Shown here one piece after another: positions 49,901 through 61,300 of a DNA stretch of 64,000 nt. Position 1 is the stretch's first letter, and each line of letters opens with the position of its first letter. The notes under the pieces are model-generated. The model made no database searches, had not been told where the DNA came from, and was given only the letters and a program-made list of their open reading frames with translations. Location of the stretch: the NCBI GenBank assembly GCA_020091685.1, contig CM034606.1, forward strand, positions 17,686,695-17,750,694, written 5' to 3'. Source of the DNA: Lutjanus erythropterus (lineage: Eukaryota; Chordata; Actinopteri; Lutjaniformes; Lutjanidae). A program made the position numbers and the translations under genes.

Positions 49901-52900
49901 GGGGAGTTGCTCAGTGCTTCTGTTTTCTAGAGGTCTTCAGAGTAACAGGAAGGATTATTATCAGGCGGGAATGTAGCTGGCACACTGGACGGATTTTCAA
50001 GAATGTCAAGACTCTGCCCGACCTTTAGAAGAGTGTGGAACAAACTCACAAATCAGTTAGTAAGTGTCAGCATGACTAAAACTCCTGTTCCTCCTGAACA
50101 ATGAGAGCGATGAGAGGGGGAATCTTGGGAGTGGTGCAAATAGCAAAGAGCATGGAAATATTTCATGCCCTAATACGGATGGAAATACACGGAATATAAG
50201 GTTAGAGCGTCTTGAATCCTTTGATTTCTTATCTGCTTTGTGTTTGGACTTGCTCTGAAAGGGAAACACTACCACTCCCATTTGTCCTGGGGTTGTGTTC
50301 AAGCCAGCAATGGCTGCATTTCACACTGCATTGCAGGGAGAATCGTACACAAATGAAAGCAGTGCAGCGTTTGCTAGGCAGGGTGATGTTAAGGTGTTTG
50401 AGGTTAAGCAAAACCAAACGCTCAGGGGCTGTTGTGTGACATGCTAATAAATTTGACGTTGTGAAATTTTATGGGCTATTAACATCGCACATCTTGCCCC
50501 CTGCTTTCCCAAAGATTGAATTATCCAATAATCAGAGGGAAACAGAGATGCTGTCCAACAGCAGGACGGCTCCAACTGTTCTTTGGAACAGCTCCTGCTT
50601 TCCATTGCAGTGGTTCAGTGAAAACAAGACTAAATGCTCTCAAGTGATAATTACAACAAGCCCTATCATGTCAGTATAAATCTGGAGCAAATAACACATC
50701 GCTCTGAATTCAGGCCAAACAATTTTTAGTCCCCGTTTTGGACATGCTTTTTTTTTAAATCCACACATATGCAAGCAAAAATCACATGTACACACACCAA
50801 ACATGCATCACTCCATTCTGTAAAACATTTTAAGGCCATTTAATGTTTGAGCACCTCAAACAGGACCTCTGATGCACACACACACCCACTGGTCCATACA
50901 CACACACTCACATTCTTTGAGCTGCCGCCATCCCTGTTACTCCCCCAACTCCCACAAGGCATTTAGAATTAATCTCCCTGAAAAGCAAGGAGTTTTTAAC
51001 TCTGACATCACATATGCACACACGGCCATAAATCTAACTTCAAATCTTAAAAAGTCCTTTTTTGTTTAAAAAAAAAACGCCTCCACCCTTTTCTCCTCAT
51101 TCTTTCCTTCCACTCTCCTGCTGGACGGCCTTATCTCTCCCTGTGATGTTACAGCAGCCTCGCTCTCTCTGAGAGGAAACTTGTAAGCTGTGTTAAATAA
51201 ATTTTGAAAAAAAAAAAAAAAAAAAAATCTGACCTCAGAGAACAGAGTCACTTCTCCCCACACGCAACACATCATCACATTTGATGGCTTGTTGCAGTAA
51301 AATGTGTTTTCTTGTGTAAACTATACGGAGTGTGCTGCATGTGGTAAGCTGTGGAGACTTTATGGGACCGAAGAGCCAGCCAGCGTGGGATGCCCTCCCA
51401 CTCCACCCACACGCACACATTTATACACACACACTCAAACTTTTGTGGCACTTTGTACTGGCAGCTTCTTAAAGGTTTAGTGACAAAGTAGCAGTCGCCA
51501 CAAGATATTCCCCTGAATGAACGTTTGGATCACATTCAGCACATATGCTTTTATTTAGAGCTCTCCAAGCTTTCTTTAAGGGAATGAGGATGACTCCGAC
51601 TTTTCCGTACACAGAAGTTCTAAGTGAGCATCACTACATTGTCAGCCACATGCAGTTATTTCTTTCACAACAGTTCAGGGTTTTTACATCTTATGTAGGA
51701 GAGTGTTTGAGACTGTTCGATGATTCATGTAGTCTCCCAGAGTAGCCAAAACCACTCAGATCAACAGTGGCATAAAAGTTGTCAAACTCCAGGTAATTCA
51801 TGCCAAAATCATTCTAAGTGGAGCTGATCCTGGTCGGCAGCAAAACTAGAGCAAACGCTGCTATTGGGAGCTGATTCGTCTTGATGCCATATGTGGAGCA
51901 GCTCTGACTCAGATTTAGTCCAACAAAGTCAGGTGTGCCAACTGCATTTGGTCAAACTCTGTTGTGTATCTGTGCTGGCACATCCTGTCCAAGAACATAA
52001 CTGCCTACGCTGTAGGGTTGCCCTCTGTTCAACCGGTCACAGCAGTACAGAAATAAAAACTACGTTCTCAGAAAAACAACTCCACATATAAGCATATAAG
52101 GAAACCAGAAAGTGTCCATCAGTCTGAAATGTCTCAACACCTATTTGATCGACTGACACAAAATCTATCAACATAATTGAAGGAGGTTGAATCTTAGGAT
52201 GAACTGTTATAACATTTGTGATCCCCACACTTTTTATTAACACCGTCTTTTTAGAATTTAAATGTGACCTGTATTTGGTTTTACGACCAAATGTAGTAAC
52301 ACTTAATAATGTTCATCAATAATAAATCGTGTGTTTATAGTTAATTAAACTTAGTTAATAGTTTTTTTTACTGCGAACAGTGACAATTTCATATCATGTT
52401 TAGTAATTATTAGTCTTGGTTTTGTATCATAGCTGATAGGAGAATATAACAATTACACTCTGATTACATTGGTAAACTTTTCTATTGTTGCTCAGAAACA
52501 GCTGAAACAATGTCAGTTACAGCATTACTAATCGTTATCATTTAATTGTTTGTTAACAGTGAACTAGCTATTAACTAATGTTTAATTAACTATCAATTTA
52601 CCATTATTACTGGTGATTATTAACTCTTACCATTTGGTCATGAACCAAAATCTTTATGTTCAGTGTTAATTAGCAAAACTTTGCACTCTACACACTAAAG
52701 TGGTAAACATTGTAAATATTACAGTTAAACATCAGCATGCCAGCATTGCCATTGTGAGCACACAGGATTTTATTTTATCAGGGATCAGGAGTCTCAGACT
52801 TGTGTTGTCTGAATCTACTGCCAGAAGGCAGGGCATTTCCAGTCTCAATGAATCACCAAATACCTCCAGTAAGTAGGTGGGGTTATGATCTGGCTGTCTC

Positions 52901-55284
52901 CTGACTAACTATTTGTTGACAATGGTCATGTATTTACATGATTTCACTTCCAGTTTTGTCTCTGACAAGCACATCATCCTGTTATTCTTTAAAGGTCAGC
53001 TAATGATTAAGTGTGCTAGCTTCAGCCATCAACTTTCAACTTTCTGCATGTTCAAATTAGCCCACAGCAGAGATGGGTGTTGTACGGATGTCATGCTCAG
53101 GAAGATTTCCCACCAGTTAATAAATTCTTGTAATCGACTCTTGCTGATTCCACTGAACATTTTACAGGAAAGGATACAATAATGATGCTCAGTAAAGTAG
53201 AGGGCTTGGTTTGAAACCAGTGCTTAGAAAGATGGCTTGTTATCATGTTTCAAGTTGCCAGATCTATCAAACATCCCCCACACTGACTCCAACAACAGTA
53301 GCTGACGTTCACAGATGAGTTGTAAAGTACCATAACACGCTGGTTATAATGTTAGCTCCAAGGTTAGCGTGGTTTAGCCAGGTTAGCCTTAGTTTTGACA
53401 CGTTAGCACCAACTAACGCCTTCATGGTAATCTGTTGAATAACATAATACTCTCTTTTATGCCTAGCTGCAACCCACAACTGTTTGATGTTGCTGGGGCT
53501 CCATATAATTGCCCTCCTAGCAGATTTCATTCTGTAAAACCATATCCAGCAACCTCATGTCAGGCTGAACTTTGCCTGCAGCATTACATTTGAAATCTGA
53601 CTCCTGCTGCTCTGTGCTGCGACTCTGCTGCTGTATGGGGCTTTTTCATTTCATTTCATTTATTAGGATCACACAGACACTTTCCATGTGTATCCGCTCG
53701 TCTGACAAAGTATTGATAACACAATTAGACGGTGTGAACAGTTGGCAAGTAATGTAATCACTGTATGCCCAGTAATACCTACTACTGTGGCAAGCCTATT
53801 GTGTGGTGAAGTTGTTTCATCTCATTGTGTATGAGTATGTTTACTTAGCATTGAAAAAAGTCCATGACCTGCCAGGTAATATAATGGGACATGGGACCTA
53901 AATTTGGCAAAGGACAAATTATTTTTTGATTCCGTTTGAACTGTGATACTTCAACAGTTTCATAACAAACTGTGACTGTCTCTTGTCTCTTGCCATTGAC
54001 TGCAGTTCATATTTTTTCTGAAGTTAGGTTCCATGGCGGTGACTTAGGCACTATATTAACCTGAATATGTTGGACAGTGTTGGTGACAGGCCTGATAAAC
54101 CTGCTGAGTGTGGATGCACTTTCATATCCCAGGCTGTGCACATGGGGACATCAATTGTCCACATCCAGTCTAGAAAGATCTCTTGATCTGAGATGCTGGA
54201 TCTGGGTGCTGCAAGTCTACCACCAACAGCAACAGAGTCCCTCTAATGCACCAGGACGTTTGCTTAACAACCATGTCATGAAGCCTTTGGGCTGTAAGTG
54301 GGTCAGTATCTCATAGTGTGATACTGCTGGAATCCAAGCATTTGGTTTCTCACTGACACTTAGGGCTGCTGGTTGTGGATACACTTTCCCAGATGCCTTT
54401 CAAGCCACATCAGAGCGTTGATTTTCCAGAACAACACTGCTTTTATCTTTGTCCTTTACGAAGCGGGTCAGTGAGCAACAGGCCTTGTCTGTGCATTCCT
54501 CCCTGTATGCACTTTGCACCTGTTGTCTCTCAGGTGCACCTTTAGATAAGCTCTGCTTTTGTCCTTAATGTGGTGAGTCCACCTTATCACTGTGCCCCCA
54601 CAGAGTGGAGCACATTTCAGCCCTCTTCCCTTTCTGTCCTTTAAGGAGCGAGGACAGCTTACCTTCTGTCCTCCTTTTGGTTCATGAGCCAATTTCTCAC
54701 CGGCACCAGTCCCGCTGGACAGTTGAGGCTGTGGGACTGGCGTACAGGGCATTTGAGGCATGCAGGGAAGAGAGACCACATCACAAAAACATTTCCAGGT
54801 GAACGTCAGTTCAAGACATCTGTGCAGCAGCAGGTTTGGCTCTCCTGCACTCATTTGGAGCGATCAATTTTACATGTTTGATCTCTATGAATAGGGGCTC
54901 CCTGAGTATAACTCTCTGTCTCAGGTGCTTTGATTGCATCTAAACGCTGCAGGAGGGGTAACACAGTTCTGTCTGTCAAGTTCAGCACAGTCAGCAACTG
55001 GACTGAATTGAACTGAAAAGAGAATGCAGCTTTAAGTTTTCCAGTCATCTTCCAGTCAGGTTTTCTGACTATTGTTAAGCTCCACACGTGTCAAATCACA
55101 ATGCAGTTATATTCCCCCTCCTCCCCTTTCCTGTGTGTGCGTGTGGTATTGAGTATAACTGTCTGTCATGCTGTTAAAGTGATGCCCACTGGCTGTCTGC
55201 ATATGATGGGTTGTGTCAGACCACCCAAGAGGACTGCTGGTGGGCCCACAGGGATGAGAGTATACAGTATGGGCGCATTTGTAA

Positions 55285-55317
<33 letters not shown>

Positions 55318-58300
55318 AAGGGAGGAAGATAGAAGTGGGTGGGTGGGGGGTTACAGCGAGAAAATCCTTTTTGAAGAGGCTCTGGCTCCAAGCAAATCAA
55401 AATTGAGAACGTGTTTGTAGGATCAACAGAAAAAGGAGAATCTTTCCACTGCTCTGTCATGTATTTTAGCCCAAGCTGGAAAATTCAAATTTCTGCTGAA
55501 AACTGGAGGAACCTGAAGGGAAAAAAGTACTTTCTTGAGGTTTAATCAAATGTTAAAACACTTTCACAAAGCCATAATCTCATTTTAAAATCACCCCATC
55601 ATCCAACACTTAAACAGCTGATTGTTTGTTTAGTGCCATTTTTTTCAGACATCCTGGACATTTTAAAATGTGAGTTGGTAACATTTGAATTTGCATATCG
55701 TGTTTATCATTTAAGAGGTAGTTTGGATGCACTGAAGCTGCACTGTGTGAGGTTCTTATACAAACATTGCAAGCAGCAAGAATGTCCCTGAAAAAGACAT
55801 GGTCTGGATGGCAGCATATGTTATTCCAAAACCTGCATGGGCTTTTCAGCATCAGCGGTGCCTTCACAGACATGACTGTTACCCACGATGCCATGGGAAA
55901 TAATATACCCCCATACAATCACAGATGCTGGCTTTTGAGCTTTGGGGCTGTGTGCAGACCACAGCTCACTTTTCGACTTTCCGTCAGTCCATCTCAGATG
56001 ATCTTGGGCCCAGAGAAGTCCACAGCGTTTCTGGATGTTGTTGATATATGGCTTGCTCTTTGCATGGTAGAGTCTTAACTTGCATTTTAGATAATCATGT
56101 GGGGTTTTAATGCAGTACCACGTGAGGGGTCAAAGGTCACAGACATTCAGTGCTGGTTTTCAGCCTTGCCCCTTACATGCAGGGATTTCTGCATGCATCT
56201 TTTAATATATTATGGATTGTAGATGGTGAAATTTCTGAATTCCTTGCAGTTTTATGTTGAAAAATGTTGTTCTTAACCTTTTGGACTATTTTCCCACACA
56301 GTTTTTCACAAAGTGGTGACCCTTGCCCCATCCGTGCTTGTGAACAACTGAGCCTTTCAAGGCTGCCCCTTCAATACCCAATCATGTTATCAATTAATCT
56401 GTTGGACAGCATGGGTATTATTCTGCAGTAAAAATGCTTTCAATTGTTTTTGGAAACAGCTGTTATGTGTGATTAAGCTTCTTATACTCCCATCAAACTA
56501 CCACTGATCATGTTATATAACTTACTAATGATGGGGTGACAGAAAGTGAATGTGTCTGGATCTGTGTGTGTGTTTGGGTTGATGGATGTCTGTTTAGGCG
56601 TTATGGTAGAAAGCACATGACTTATCAGTTGAGCCTTTTCTCTCTTTCGTACACACGCATGCCCACACACACTTCCCGCTTCAAAACGCTGTCCCGTTAG
56701 TAGAAGATACGATCTGTGTTTTCCCCCCCTCACCCGGAGCTGCTGAATAAAAGAGTTCTTTATTTAATCGCCCGCTCTCGCTCTGTGTGAACATGTGTGT
56801 TTATGCCCATGTGTGTGATGTGATGGTGTCAGTGATCACAGATTTTACTGTCTGTGTAAAAACAGTTCACACATCACAGATCACAGACTGCAAACAGTCC
56901 AGACACGTTGCTTTGCTTTGTGTTCATCCTGTGTTCAGCAGGCATTAACTCGGTGTAGCTTCCTCTCAGTGTGTGTTTTTGTGTGTTTATTACAGACATA
57001 GATGAATGCGCGACAGGTAGACACACTTGTGGCCCTGAACAGACATGCTACAACACCAGAGGCTCCTACACCTGCCAGTGTCCTCCAGGCTACCAGAGGA
57101 ACGGAGAGCACTGTGTGGGTGAGTTATACACTCTTCTCTCGCTTTTATGATGATCAAATGATTCAAAGTGGTGTCAAGTTTTTGAAAAGGTTAATGTATC
57201 ATGTTTTAAAATCAACTCTCAGGTAAAAAAAACTTTAGTGCTTTAGTACTTTAGTGCAGGGTTACCTGTGGCTTTTACAAAAAGAATATGAATAGCCTCT
57301 TATTTTACATTCTTCAGCTGTAAAAATGTGTAGCCTACACAGAATGAAAAAAAAACAGTTTTAATATTTCATCAACTAAAATTTGTGTCATAGCCCACGT
57401 CTATGGCTCATCAAAATGCTCATGGCTTTTCCTTCTAAATTTTGCCAGTGCCTCAAAAGTCTCTCTAGCCTAGTTATGCCTAACCAAAAAAAAAAAAAAA
57501 ACAGGAAGTCTCAGAGAATAATAGACAATTTTAGTTACAACTCCAAACATTTTATTTTTTCTTTCGGACAAAAATGGCTCTTTTGATAGTAAAGGTTACT
57601 GACCCCTGCTTACGTGTATTCGAAATACAATATAATATTACAAAAGGTATTACAAGTATACTCATACTCGATTTAAAGAATATTTGAAGTCTACTATTAA
57701 ATAGTGTGGTGTACTTCAACATAGATGCCATTAAATTCAACTTAAAATGTATGAAAAACATACAAATTCTGCACTTAAAGTGGTGTTTCAGTGTATTTAC
57801 AGGAAGTATAATTGTACATTAGTGTACTTTCAAAAAAGTATACTATATTGCAAATACTTGTAGTGGTAAGATAGTTTACTTTTGAAAAGTACAACTATTT
57901 GTACTTTCTAAATAACTGTATGCTTTATTAAAATGTACTTTAGTTTCACTTCATTAGAAATGTATAAGTATACTTACACGAAGTACTTCAAACGCAGCAC
58001 AAACAAGATAATTTTTCAGTAATCAAGCATGTATATTAGTACATGCACAGCCATAGTTTAAGTGTACTAAGTACACTGGAAGTTGTTCAACTTAAGCACA
58101 TAAAAGTACATTAAATACACTTAAATTGTGCTTTCATACAATTTCATTACAACTAAATATGCTTAGTACAAAATGAGTTGTCCCAAAAAAGTAAACTTCA
58201 ACTTAACTAATCATGAACACACTTGAAGTATACTGAAGTACACTCAAGTATGCTAAAATTTTATATCCTTAGCATATTTGTTTTTCACCAGGGTTTATTC

Positions 58301-61300
58301 AAATAATTGCTTGTTGTGATCTATCTTACCACCCATATCATCTTCTCTTGTATGTGTGTGTGTGTGTTTCATTTCAGACAGAGACGAGTGTGCCCTGACC
58401 CACTACTGCATGCACAGATGTGTGAACACACAGGGCTCGTACTACTGTGAGTGCAACACAGGTCATAAGCTGGCCAGCAACAACCACAGCTGTGTGGGTA
58501 AGTCACTGAAAAGCCACGTGTACTCATGTGTGTTAGTCTGTGTTTGTGTGTACAGCATCGAATTATAGAAACATTTTGCTTCAGTGATTTGTTATTCCGA
58601 CGTTGCATGTCAGACATTTTGTGTCAGTGTGGATTCCATCTAATCTGCTCAGTCGCCAGGCTGATTTTTAATAGATCTGGGCGCATGTTGTTACTTGCAT
58701 GCTCAATGAAAATTACAAGAGTGTATAATAAGCATCATAATTACCTTTTGCACTTTCCAAAGACTGTGTTTATAGTATTTTACTGCACTGTACATACACA
58801 GATATAATAACATAATAAAAGCAAACAAATGAGCAATAAGTGCAATTAATAAAAACGGATTAATAAAACAGTTTTTTAAACTAAATAAAAAATACGACTT
58901 TTTTCTCTGGTCTGTAGTTCTATTTATCCATCTAAATTGTTTTGCCATGAGTTGCTGAGTTGTAGAGATATTGGCTGTAGAGGTAAACAAGAGGTTACAG
59001 CTCAGCTTGTGGTGCTCAGCCACAAGCTGAATGCCATCTTGTTCCATTATATTGGAGAGAATGCAGACATCTCTACTGCTAATGTCTCCAAAACTCTGCA
59101 ACTCACACCAAAGCAATCTAGATGGATAAACTGTACTACAAGTAATAGGAAAAAATAATATATTTTTGATTTTGGGGTGAAAAGTCTCTTTAAAGAGCTG
59201 CAGTGTAATACAAAACAGAGGATGTCAGCTTCCCAAAGTCTAGTGTTAACACCGTTTTTCTCTCATCCCTCAGTGTTCTCAGGATACAGATATTTTAAGG
59301 TCAGGGTTGGCTTTAACAAAACAAACGGTGCACAAGCTGTTGGGTTTTTTTTTTTAATGCCTGGAAGCTCAGAGCTATCATGAGATTCACTGTGTAACCT
59401 GAACCCACACTGCAAATCTCCTGCTGAAGTCAAAGGAAGTTATTGAAAATGTTGTGCTGTGATAGAAAGCTGTTTTATCCCTGAAACATATTTATAAATC
59501 CATCAAAACCCGTGACTGCCTCCCAGCTATGCTGAAACATGTATGTGTGTTTGTGCTCGGTGTGTGCATGCTGTGTTTGTGTGACTGTGCGTGTGTGTGT
59601 CTCTGCTTCCTTTTGACCTGTATTCAGGAAGCCAACGTCCAGTTTTCCTTTGGAAAATAAATGAGACGGTATGAAATAGTAGGGTAAACACAGGTGTTAC
59701 CAATGATACTAATTAAGGTCCCGTTCCATTTAGTGTAGCAGAGCCTTTTCAGCGAGCCAACATGCACAACAGCAGCACCCTGACTGTGTTTGACCTGAGT
59801 GTAATGGGATCTTAATTAGTATCATTGGTAACACCTGTGTTTACACAACTGTTTAATGTCAGAATGGTGGCTGCGAAAAAGTTCCAAATTTTAATAAATG
59901 AGAAAACATCTTTTGTTTTTGTTCCAGATGTTAATGAATGTGACGTGCAGAGTCCCTGTCAGCACCACTGCTACAACCTGATTGGCTCCTTTCTCTGCCA
60001 GTGTGACCAGGGTTATGAGCTGGCACAAGACGCTGTCTCCTGCCAAGGTGGTGCCATACACACACACACAAGAACACACACACACATTCAGATACATTAG
60101 GAGTGTCATGATAATGAAATATTGGTATTATGATAATGATACACATATGATAGTATCGTGTAATAATCTTAAATACACTGAATGCTCTTTTTTCAGTATC
60201 TGGTTGCTGTTTCACTACCTGTTATGTGTAATTGCACTTTTGCACAATTGCACTTGTATTTTGATTGGAATTCATTTGCCAAAAAATGGATAAAACACAC
60301 AATAAACCAAGTTAAAGATGAATTTGACTGATAGCTTTAGTTTTTTGTCAGATTTTCTATAGATACCACGATCAGCGTTGGGGAACATTACTTTTAAAAG
60401 TAACTTGTTACATTACAGCGTCGACTACTGAAAGAAGTAAGGTAAAATACTAAAAACTACTAGGAATTAAAACCACTTTGCAATGGTCTGAGAGTGAACT
60501 GGGAAGACACAGCTGCCTCTATGAAAACAATAAAACACAGGCTCGCACAGTACATTTTGTTTTAATATGCAGCTAATCAACCGGTTTGCTTCTGAAAACG
60601 CATGCCTACATACAATCAAGTGGACTCACTCAACCAAAATGTGTGTCGCATAGTTGGTTCCTCTGGTGAGACTTCAGAAGCTAAAAAGCCTCTCCACAGG
60701 TGCACTAGTGGAGTATTGGCCTGAAGAAAGTTTTGATCGTGGGGTCCTCGGTGTCGAGACCCGATTTGAGATACTTTTACTGCCGTCAAGACTGTTGGCT
60801 TATCTGTCCTCTGTCTCAAATGAAAAAGTCACCCTCAGGTAATAGGAGCAGGCGGCAGCAGCAACGAAAATGCGGTTAAATTATAACATAACAGTGCTGT
60901 ACTCTAAGTTGGAGGTAACTCTGATTGTAATAATATCATTATCATGAATTCTTTTGGCGAAATCTTGTAGTGAAAATTATATATTGGTAACATGTACTAC
61001 ACTCATTATCTATGCTTGTTTGTGTTTGTGTACATATTTTTGTACAGACATTGATGAATGCAGCTTCTCCAGCTACATGTGTCAGTACCAGTGTATCAAC
61101 AGCCCAGGAAGTTACTCCTGTGAATGTCCAGAGGGATATCAGCTCCAGGGAAACAGGTTGTGTCAAGGTACTACTGTCCTCCTCTTTCCTCTCTTTTCCT
61201 TCCATCAGTCTTTTATTTATCCATTCTTAGTTTACTTATTTATCTATCCTTCCCTCCTCTCTGTTTTCACACACAACAAAAGTTCCCAAGCGAGTCCTCT

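Larger units (their letters stand above)
42149..56995 (+). other. efemp1: 14.8 kb efemp1 intron
   Basis: The donor AGAG|GTAAGA and acceptor TTTATTACAG are both strong. The intron holds at least six repeat or transposon relics (listed separately), a strong hairpin at 43750-43838, an A21 run at 51207-51227 and GT/GA repeats at 55285-55316. I see no additional exon with splice-compatible EGF coding, and no other gene. Confidence 0.7.

Noticed and set aside
51066-51227. Processed pseudogene ending in a poly(A) run
   Set aside because: AATAAATTTTG precedes A21, but no coding similarity and no flanking target duplication are visible, and the A run starts too close to the signal.
58703-59116. 137-codon minus-strand ORF
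   Set aside because: It reads through a foldback MITE (58888-59166) and has an open counterpart on the + strand.
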